DNA of 20,352 nucleotides, taken from NCBI GenBank assembly GCA_947503365.1, contig CANNDT010000084.1, positions 1-20,352 on the forward strand. The letters are read 5' to 3'. This stretch comes from CANNDT01 sp945876205 (GTDB taxonomy: Bacteria; Acidobacteriota; Vicinamibacteria; Vicinamibacterales; UBA2999). Shown here in pieces: positions 14,421 through 20,352 of this stretch. The position numbers and the translations under genes were made by a program. The notes below the pieces were generated by a model. It saw only the letters and a list, made by a program, of their open reading frames with translations, ran no database searches and was not told the origin of the DNA. The number at the start of each line of letters is the position of its first letter. Position 1 is the first letter of the stretch.

Positions 14421-14552
14421 GGGTTCCCACTTCCACGTTCCGGGTTCCTGGTTCGTGTTCAGGTTCGGTGCTGAGTTCGAGGTTCGAGGTTCCGGTTCGA
14501 ACTTCGAAGCGAACCTGAACACGAACGAGGCACCAGGAACAAGGAAGAAGGA
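14421..14552. repeat. GAACC/GGTTC-word repeat island with a long imperfect inverted repeat
   Basis: The left half is made of TTC-containing words every 6-7 nt, and the right half of the complementary GAA words. A strong inverted repeat joins 14444-14467 (GTTCCTGGTTCGTGTTCAGGTTCG) to 14510-14540, whose complement is the same apart from about 7 extra bases. This could fold into a long hairpin. It fills most of the 183-bp gap between the divergent small membrane protein and the malate synthase gene, so it cannot be a simple terminator for either. Such GAACC-word tracts are, to my recollection, frequent between genes in Vicinamibacteria-like genomes. Confidence 0.75.
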
Positions 14553-14588
14553 ACGTCTGTTCTAAGTTTTCGTGATAGAAATGCGCCA

Positions 14589-16631
14589 TTGGCCCCCCTG
14601 CAGATCCGTCCTGATATCCGCGACCAGTACCAGTCGCTGTTCGGCGCCAAGATGCTGAACGGGCGGACGCTGGTGGTCGAAGACCTGATCGCACAGCTCA
14701 CGCGCGAGATCGGCGAGGAACTGCCCAAGCTGCTGGCCGAGCGGCACGCCTTTCAGAAGAACGTCGAGCGGCGCGAGACGCGCTACGAATTCCTGCGTCC
14801 CGGAACCGAGGTTGCCGATCCGGACGGCCATACGACGTCCGTTGGCGCGATCCGCCAGGGTATGCTGGATGGCTTCTTCGGCCGCAAGACGCCGGAGGCA
14901 TGGCGCCTCAATCCCACGGTCCCAAGTCCCGCCGACGCGATGCGGCCGGGCCTCGAGGGCACCGGTCCGGCGATCGATCTCGGGATGGCGATGAGCGCGC
15001 TCAATACCGGCGCCGCGTCATGGATGTGGGACTGGGAAGACGCCGGCGGCGACTACAAGGATCAGTTGTATCGCGCGTGGCAGAACCTGGCTGACCTGCT
15101 CGCGCACAAGTGGGACGGCAAGCCCTTCGTCCATCCCACCAAGAAGAACCGGTCGTACGCGATCGAGGCGACGCCGGACAGATGGCCGACGATCTTTCAC
15201 CGCGTGCCCGGACTGCACCTGCGCAACCGGCAGATCAGCCTCGACGGCGAACCGGTGCCCGCCATGATTCCGGCGCTCGTGATTCACACGCTCAATAACT
15301 ACGAGTCGCAGAAGAAGAACGGGTCGGGCATCTATTTCTACGTGCCCAAGATCGAGACGTGGCAGGAAGCGCGCCTCGTCGGCACGCTGCTGAAGCGGCT
15401 CGAGGAGCTGGTGGGCCTGACACGCGGCTCGCTCAAGATCAAGATGCTCAACGAGCGCGCGGAGTACGCCCTGCAGCAGGAAGCGATCATGTGGGTGCTG
15501 CGCGAGAACCTCATCGGCCCCAACGTCGGCCGGTGGGACTACATCAGCAGCCGCGAGGAGATGTTCCGCCACGATCCCACGATGGTCATCCCCGACCCCA
15601 ACACCGTGGTGATGACCGAGCCGTCGATGAGTTACTACACGATGCGCAACGCGCTGCTCGCGCTGCTCGCGGGCGGCATGCCGATCGGCGGGATGGCGGC
15701 GCAGATGCAGAACCCCGGCGCGCCCGAGAACGACGCCAAGGCGCTTCGTGATATCTGGTTCGACAAGCTGCGCGAGCGGCTGACGGGACTGTTCACAATC
15801 AACGGGAAGCTGTACGACACCTACCGTCAGAGCTGGGTCGCGACGATCGCCAAGGACTATGTCGATGCGGGACGTGAACCGCTCGTCACCGACGTCGGGA
15901 GCCTTCAGGACGTCGTCGGCAAGCTTCGCCCCGACGAGAAGAAGCGGCTGGAGGATCTCGGCCTGCTCGAGGACGGCACGATCCATCCACTGGAGCTCAC
16001 CGAGAACGATCTCACCCCGGACAAGCTCTTCTCGGATGCCGCGCGCGAGCGGCTCCTGGCGCGCCCGAAGGGACCGACGACCGAGGACGGCTTACGCTAC
16101 GCGATGTACATGGCCACCGAGTTCATGTACCAGCAGTTGCAGGGCAATAATGCCGCCGCGATCTACGACCCGAGAACGGGCCTGCGGTTCATGAACGATC
16201 TCGCGACCTACGAGATCTTCTGGCACTTCCTCTACCTGGCTGTGTTGCACGGCGTCGAGCTGACCGCGGACGGCAAGATGACCAGGAAGGGCGACCGCGT
16301 TACGCCGCAGCTCTTCATCAAGCTCCTCGACGAGCGGCGCAACACGGTGAAGAAGCTTTTCGCAAAGCTGGGCGTCGATTACGACAAGACCGACGCCGAG
16401 CTCGTGCTGACGATCCTGAAGCGGCAGGTCGTCGAGACCACTCCGGACGGCAAGCTCGTGCCGCAGACGCGATGGATCAAGTACGGCTCGCGCGTGCTCC
16501 TGTCGATCATCGAACAGCCGCAGGCCGAGCAGGCCGTCATCCTCGACGGCATCTTCGGCGATCGCAAGAACATCGTCTCCCGCACCGCGCAGAGCGCCTA
16601 TGACTTCGTGTATGACGGGGTGGCCGGGTAG
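14589..16631 (+). CDS. Malate synthase (divergent A-like)
   Basis: This predicted enzyme condenses glyoxylate with acetyl-CoA to malate. It has 680 residues, longer than usual malate synthase A (about 530-560). Core motifs are visible: WMWDWEDAGG (145-154; the DxEDA barrel motif), YFYVPKIETWQEAR (about 249-262), a KIKMLNERAEYALQQEA segment with a likely metal-ligand Glu, and ENLIGPNVGRWDYI (306-319), equivalent to the family signature DHxxGLNxGxWDY but with His replaced by Asn and Leu by Pro. The C-terminal MYQQLQGNNAAAIYDPRTGL region matches the family's catalytic C-terminal part. The start is a TTG at 14589 without a good ribosome site; no in-frame ATG occurs before Met22. No isocitrate lyase is nearby. 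It is first of a tight three-gene run, with 35 nt before the ligase. Confidence 0.87.
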   Translation: MAPLQIRPDIRDQYQSLFGAKMLNGRTLVVEDLIAQLTREIGEELPKLLAERHAFQKNVERRETRYEFLRPGTEVADPDGHTTSVGAIRQGMLDGFFGRKTPEAWRLNPTVPSPADAMRPGLEGTGPAIDLGMAMSALNTGAASWMWDWEDAGGDYKDQLYRAWQNLADLLAHKWDGKPFVHPTKKNRSYAIEATPDRWPTIFHRVPGLHLRNRQISLDGEPVPAMIPALVIHTLNNYESQKKNGSGIYFYVPKIETWQEARLVGTLLKRLEELVGLTRGSLKIKMLNERAEYALQQEAIMWVLRENLIGPNVGRWDYISSREEMFRHDPTMVIPDPNTVVMTEPSMSYYTMRNALLALLAGGMPIGGMAAQMQNPGAPENDAKALRDIWFDKLRERLTGLFTINGKLYDTYRQSWVATIAKDYVDAGREPLVTDVGSLQDVVGKLRPDEKKRLEDLGLLEDGTIHPLELTENDLTPDKLFSDAARERLLARPKGPTTEDGLRYAMYMATEFMYQQLQGNNAAAIYDPRTGLRFMNDLATYEIFWHFLYLAVLHGVELTADGKMTRKGDRVTPQLFIKLLDERRNTVKKLFAKLGVDYDKTDAELVLTILKRQVVETTPDGKLVPQTRWIKYGSRVLLSIIEQPQAEQAVILDGIFGDRKNIVSRTAQSAYDFVYDGVAG

Positions 16632-16666
16632 CGACCGGGCAACCCAGCTAGCTCGAAAGGATCAGG

Positions 16667-18187
16667 ATGAGTACGACCCCCCAGTCGACGACCCTGCTCG
16701 ATCTGTTCGCGCACGTTCCCGCCGACAAGGTGGCCGTCATCTCGCCGGAAAACGATATCCGCGTCACCTACGGACAGTTGAGACAGCAGGTGCAGGCGTG
16801 CGCCGAGGCACTCGCCGCGGCTGGCGTCAAGCGTGGTGAGCGCGTGGGCATCGCACTTCCCAACGGCCTGCCCAACGTCGTGGCGTTTCTCGGCGCGGCG
16901 ATGGCTGGCACGGCGGCGCCGCTCAATCCCGCGTACAAGGAAGAAGAGTTCCGTTTCTACCTCGAAGACACCAACGCCCGCTTTCTGCTGCTGCCGCCGG
17001 AGGGCGCCGAGGCGGCGCGTCTCGCGGCCGGTGACAAGGTTCCGGTCATCGCCGTGGACCTCGACGAAGCCGGCAACGTGCGTCTGTCACCCAACGGCCG
17101 TCACGTGCCGATCGCTCCGCCCTCGGTGGACGATGTCGCGTTGATCCTGCACACGAGCGGCAGCACGGGCCGTCCCAAGCGCGTGCCGCTGTCGCACGCC
17201 AACCTCTCGATCTCGGCGCAGAACATCGCCGGCACCTACGACCTGGGTCCCGGCGATGTGTCGCTGTGCGTGATGCCGCTGTTCCACGTGCACGGATTGG
17301 TCGCATCGACGCTCGCGACGCTCGCGTCCGGCGGCACGGTGGTCGTTCCCTCGAAGTTCAATCCGCTATCGTTCTGGCGTGTCGCGCGTGACTACGACGT
17401 CACCTGGTACTCCGCGGTGCCGACGCTGCATCAACTGCTGGCCGCGCGTGCGGATCCGGCGGCGGGGAGGCCAGCCGGCGCCGAGAAGCTGCGCTTCATC
17501 AGGTCGTGCAGCGCCTCGCTGGCCCCGCAGTTGATGAGCGATCTCGAGGCGGCGTTCGGCGCGCCCGTGCTCGAGGCGTACGGAATGACCGAAGCGGCGC
17601 ACCAGATGGCCTCGAACCCCCTTCCGCCGGCGGCGCACAAGGCGGGATCGGTCGGACCCAACACCGGGACAACCGAGATCGGCATCATGGACGCGGAAGG
17701 AAATCTCCTGAAGACGGGTGAGCGCGGCGAGATCGTCATTCGCGGCGCCAACGTCGTCAAGGGCTACGAGAACAACCCGGAAGCCAACGCCTCGTCGTTC
17801 ACCAACGGATGGTTCAGGACCGGTGACCAGGGATATCTCGACGCCGATGGATATCTCCTGCTGACAGGCCGGCTGAAGGAAATGATCAACCGGGGCGGCG
17901 AGAAGATCTCGCCGCGCGAGGTCGACGAAGTGCTGCTCGCGCATCCGGCGGTGGCCGAAGCGGTGGCGTTTGGCGTGCCGCATCCCTCGTGGGGTGAAGA
18001 GGTGGCCGCGTGCGTCGTCCTGTCCGGCGACGCGAGCGAGGCCGAGCTGCTGTCGTATTGCAGGGAAAAGCTCGCCGACTTCAAGCGGCCGAAGAAGATT
18101 CACATCACGACGACGATCCCGCGTACGGCCACCGGGAAGATTCAGCGCCGCGTGGTGGCCGAGGCGTTCGCGCGCCCCGGCAAGTGA
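16667..18187 (+). CDS. Acyl-CoA ligase, oxalate-CoA ligase (AAE3/Pcs60)-like
   Basis: This is a predicted ATP-dependent acyl-CoA synthetase of the ANL superfamily, 506 residues. Motifs in order: phosphate loop LHTSGSTGRPKRVPLSH (161-177), YGMTEAAHQM (305-314), GWFRTGDQG (381-389), GRLKEMINRGGEKI hinge and the catalytic Lys491 in TATGKIQRR. The RSCSASLAP stretch and the TEAAHQMASNPLPP version of the acyl pocket resemble the peroxisomal Pcs60 and plant AAE3 oxalyl-CoA synthetases; medium-chain ligases share much of this, so oxalate specificity is a reasoned guess. AAAGGATCAGG precedes the ATG. The stop overlaps the following GTG as GTGA, so translation is coupled to the PanE-like reductase. Confidence 0.88.
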   Translation: MSTTPQSTTLLDLFAHVPADKVAVISPENDIRVTYGQLRQQVQACAEALAAAGVKRGERVGIALPNGLPNVVAFLGAAMAGTAAPLNPAYKEEEFRFYLEDTNARFLLLPPEGAEAARLAAGDKVPVIAVDLDEAGNVRLSPNGRHVPIAPPSVDDVALILHTSGSTGRPKRVPLSHANLSISAQNIAGTYDLGPGDVSLCVMPLFHVHGLVASTLATLASGGTVVVPSKFNPLSFWRVARDYDVTWYSAVPTLHQLLAARADPAAGRPAGAEKLRFIRSCSASLAPQLMSDLEAAFGAPVLEAYGMTEAAHQMASNPLPPAAHKAGSVGPNTGTTEIGIMDAEGNLLKTGERGEIVIRGANVVKGYENNPEANASSFTNGWFRTGDQGYLDADGYLLLTGRLKEMINRGGEKISPREVDEVLLAHPAVAEAVAFGVPHPSWGEEVAACVVLSGDASEAELLSYCREKLADFKRPKKIHITTTIPRTATGKIQRRVVAEAFARPGK

Positions 18188-19161
18188 AGATCGTCATCGC
18201 CGGCGCGGGCGCGATCGGCGGCTACATCGGTGCGAAGCTGGCGCGCCAGGGCGCCGACGTGACGCTCTTTGCCCGCGGCGCGCACCTCAAGGCGATGCAG
18301 GAGCGCGGGCTGCGCGTCGAGGGAGCGGACGAGAGCTTCGAGGTGCATCCGCAGGTGACCGGCTCGCTCGAGTCGATTGGGCCGTCGGATGTCGTGTTCC
18401 TCGGGGTCAAGGCCCACAGCCTGCCCGATCTCGCGCCGCGGCTGCGGTCGCTCTTCGGGCCCGATACCGTTGTCGTCAGCACGCAGAACGGCGTGCCGTG
18501 GTGGTACTTCCAGAATCATGGCGGTGAGCTCGAAGGGCTGTCGCTCGAGCGCGTGGATCCGGGGCGCGTCATCGCCACGGCGATCGAGCCGCGCCGGGTG
18601 ATTGGGTCGATCGCGTACTTTTCGACCGAGATTGCCGAGCCGGGCGTCATCCGGCACAACGAGGGCAATCGAATCAGCTGTGGCGAGCCCGACGGGACCA
18701 GGTCGGAGAGGATTCAGCGGATTACGCAGGCGCTGATTGCGGCGGGGCTCCGGGCGCCGATCACGATGAAGATCCGGCAGGAGATCTGGGTGAAGCTGCT
18801 CGGCAACGTCGCGTTCAACCCGATCAGCGCGCTCACGGGTGCGACGCTGGTCGAGATGGCGACGCATCCGGAGGTCTCGCGCCTGGTCCGCGTCCTGATG
18901 CGTGAGACCGAGGCGGTGGCGGGGAAGCTGGGCATCGAGCTGCCGATTTCGATCGACCAGCGGATCGCGGGCGCCGCGAAGGTCGGCGCGCACAAGACCT
19001 CGATGCTGCAGGACGTCGAGGCCGGCCGCCCGATGGAGCTCGAGGCGGTGGTTGGCGCCGTCATCGAGCTCGGCGAGCGGCTGGGGATTGACATGCCGGC
19101 GACGAAAGCGGTCTACTCCTGCGCCGCGCTTCTCAACGACAAGATCGCATCGTCGCTGTGA
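18184..19161 (+). CDS. PanE/ApbA-family ketopantoate reductase-like protein (possible oxalyl-CoA reductase)
   Basis: This is a predicted NAD(P)H-dependent reductase of 325 residues, slightly longer than ketopantoate reductase (about 300). The Rossmann loop is GAGAIG (7-12), the mid-domain has NGVPWWYF, and the C-terminal domain has the expected Lys204 and Asn208 (WVKLLGNVAFNPISALT) and the MLQDVEAGRPMELEA helix carrying the family's acidic residue. The GTG start overlaps the ligase stop by 4 nt. In Methylobacterium extorquens PanE2 of this family is reported to reduce oxalyl-CoA to glyoxylate. Here the flanking oxalate-CoA ligase-like and malate synthase genes make that role more likely than pantothenate synthesis, but sequence alone does not decide. 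Confidence 0.85.
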   Translation: MKIVIAGAGAIGGYIGAKLARQGADVTLFARGAHLKAMQERGLRVEGADESFEVHPQVTGSLESIGPSDVVFLGVKAHSLPDLAPRLRSLFGPDTVVVSTQNGVPWWYFQNHGGELEGLSLERVDPGRVIATAIEPRRVIGSIAYFSTEIAEPGVIRHNEGNRISCGEPDGTRSERIQRITQALIAAGLRAPITMKIRQEIWVKLLGNVAFNPISALTGATLVEMATHPEVSRLVRVLMRETEAVAGKLGIELPISIDQRIAGAAKVGAHKTSMLQDVEAGRPMELEAVVGAVIELGERLGIDMPATKAVYSCAALLNDKIASSL

Positions 19162-19168
19162 GCCGGCG

Positions 19169-19351
19169 TCACTTTCCGAACAGGTAATCGGCCGCCAGGT
19201 TCGCCAAGACGCGCATGCCAAGGGGCAGCACGGCCTCGTCCACGGCATAAAGTGGCGAGTGATTTGCAGGCGACGTCTCCGGCGCGATGCCGGTCATCAG
19301 GGCAATCGCCACGCCGAATGCGGATAGCGAAGTCTTCGTGAAGTTGTTCAT
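19169..19351 (-). pseudogene. 60-codon deletion remnant: signal-like N-terminus joined to M20-type amidohydrolase C-terminus
   Basis: The ATG has a good ribosome site (AAGGA, 5 nt upstream) and opens a signal-like segment MNNFTKTSLSAFGVAIALMTG. From residue 28 the text ANHSPLYAVDEAVLPLGMRVLANLAADYL resembles the C-terminal end of M20-family amidohydrolases and carboxypeptidases (pattern NHSPxFxVDExALPxGVRAL). The several hundred residues expected between, including the metal ligands, are missing, so no hydrolase activity is possible. An internal in-frame deletion of a secreted peptidase is the simplest explanation. It may still be translated. It converges on the PanE-like gene with 7 nt between stops. 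Confidence 0.65.
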
Positions 19352-19395
19352 ACGGTCCTTCTTGAATGGCTTCGGAAGCGCGTCGATCCTGGTCG

Positions 19396-20220
19396 TCAGC
19401 GAACCGCCCCGAACACGGAAAGGTCAACAGCGGCGGCCATGGCCCGATATCCAGCGTCATTGGGATGCAGGTGATCGCAGGAATCGAAGTCCGCACGCAG
19501 CTTCTTCGGGTCATTGGGGTCGCGCATGGCCAGATCGAAATCGACGACTGCACCGTACGCACCACTCTTTCTGATCCAGTCGTTGACAGCCTGCCGCTTC
19601 GCCTCCCCGACATCGGTGTAATAGTTGGCTCCCCAAAACGGCGTCAGGGTGGCCCCGATGACCTTGAGCCCACGCGACCGTGCGCGCTCCACCAACTGCT
19701 TGTGCCCGGCAATGATGTCCTGAGCGGTCGGCGTGGCGTTCTGCCGCGCGTTACCGATGTCATTGATGCCTTCCATGATCAGGACATGCGTGACGCCGCT
19801 CCGGCTGAGAACGTCGGCGTCGAAACGCGCCAGCGCATTCAGCCCGGCACCAAACGCACCTTCGCTGAGGAGTCGGTTGGCTGCGATCCCCGCGTTCAAG
19901 ACCCCGACGCTCTGCGGCGTGGGCTGGGCCAGCAGTCGCCTGACCACATGGTCCGGCCACCGGTTGTTCGAGTTCACCGTTGACCGGGTGCCATCAGTGA
20001 TGGAATCGCCGAAGGCCACGAGCACCGGTGTCCCTTCCGGGGCAAGGACGTCGACCTGCGACAGGAAGAACCAGCTTTGCATCGTCGCCACCGTCGGCAG
20101 CGTCGCCTTGCCAACATGGTTCCCGGTCTCTGAAATGTAGTTGATTTGGAACGATGCGTTGTGCATCGTGACCGGGGACGGCGAGTCAGTGGCACCGGGC
20201 AGATACAAATCCACGACCAT
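19396..20220 (-). pseudogene. SGNH/GDSL hydrolase, N-terminus cut off by an IS3-family element
   Basis: This 274-codon frame keeps a complete SGNH esterase domain: block I AFGDSITDG (nucleophile Ser73), block II NAGIAANRLL, block III EGINDIG and block V DHLHPND (Asp249, His252). Relatives are secreted esterases with a signal peptide and an N-terminal beta domain of 100 or more extra residues before the VVDLYLPG strand. Here that strand is at residues 2-9 and the frame's first ATG (20220) lies only 5 nt inside the transposon boundary at about 20226. The signal peptide and start region are therefore lost. No ribosome site is seen before this ATG. If translated from the IS end, the product would stay in the cytoplasm. 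Confidence 0.75.
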
Positions 20221-20225
20221 GTCAG

Positions 20226-20352
20226 TGTGCTTGATCCGATTCGGTGGACGGTTTAGTTACGCTGCGTGAGTCATCTTGCGTTCGTACGCCGCGGGGCTCA
20301 TCCGACCAGCCGATGAGTGCCGCCGCCGGTGGTTATAGAACACTTCGAGGTA
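20226..20352 (-). mobile_element. IS3-family insertion sequence, right end (continues beyond window)
   Basis: The terminal inverted repeat appears to begin TGTGCTTGATCCGATTCGG at 20226, with the 5'-TG end usual for IS3 elements, and the transposase C-terminus follows at 20257-20352. The other end and the target duplication are outside the window, so the exact boundary is uncertain by a few bases. The element interrupts the SGNH hydrolase gene. Confidence 0.75.
20257..20352 (-). CDS. IS3-family transposase (OrfB, DDE), C-terminal 31 residues
   Basis: The minus strand reads YLEVFYNHRRRHSSAGRMSP followed by AAYERKMTHAA and a TAA stop. This is the characteristic end of IS3-family OrfB integrases (pattern YIEvFYNrxRRHSxLGYxSPaxYE), just downstream of the last catalytic Glu. 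The rest of the gene lies to the right of the window. Its stop is 31 nt inside the putative IS end. Confidence 0.88.
   Translation of the reverse strand, partial: YLEVFYNHRRRHSSAGRMSPAAYERKMTHAA

Noticed and set aside
14444..14540. Long inverted repeat as a transcription terminator
   Set aside because: Both flanking genes start beside it rather than end there.
14459..14728. Minus-strand frames reading the GAACC island (peptides such as NLEPRT)
   Set aside because: These are translations of a short-word repeat, running into antisense of malate synthase.
15018..15986. Long minus-strand open frame (322 codons) opposite malate synthase
   Set aside because: It is a shadow frame with no recognisable motif; the plus-strand gene is well supported.

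Overview
This window looks like chromosomal DNA of a high-GC, Gram-negative, soil-type bacterium, most likely an Acidobacteriota member near Vicinamibacterales. That placement is inference. It rests on the gene content (a DUF5916/CBM9-like outer-membrane protein, a carboxypeptidase-regulatory-like haem protein, a fused permease/spermidine-synthase-like protein, many secreted proteins) and on two kinds of dispersed repeat that I recall from such genomes: an intergenic GAACC-word island and a small GTCCGGC hairpin read as 'VRPKPDT'. I see no rRNA, tRNA or CRISPR array.

Layout. 2-808: 3' part of a DASS/SLC13-type anion symporter. 825-2988: a TauD-like dioxygenase (minus strand) diverges from a 36-aa His-rich secreted peptide and a TauE/SafE-type exporter (plus strand). 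The 334-bp gap between them holds a perfect 25-bp palindrome that looks like a TetR-type operator. 2981-7384: a DUF5916 protein and a divergent secreted mono-haem/propeller protein. 7394-9629: an orphan ModA-like binding protein whose last 177 bp recur 1,465 bp downstream. Between the two copies lies an AT-richer islet with a Phd/RelE-type toxin-antitoxin pair and a GNAT acetyltransferase. 9626-11169: a two-gene minus-strand operon for a secreted Kelch protein and a secreted CX4R phosphatase-like protein. 11195-14044: a large fused permease/methyltransferase-like/TPR protein. 14058-14405: a two-helix membrane protein built like a potassium-channel pore but lacking the selectivity filter.

14589-19161 is the most coherent metabolic unit: malate synthase, an acyl-CoA ligase of the oxalate-CoA ligase type, and a PanE-like reductase, close-packed on one strand with the last two overlapping by 4 nt. 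PanE2 of Methylobacterium extorquens is reported as an oxalyl-CoA reductase. The three genes could therefore convert oxalate to oxalyl-CoA, then glyoxylate, then malate.

19169-20352 is a decay zone: a 60-codon remnant that fuses a signal-like N-terminus to the C-terminus of an M20-type amidohydrolase, an SGNH hydrolase that has lost its N-terminus, and the end of an IS3-family element that cuts it off at the right edge.
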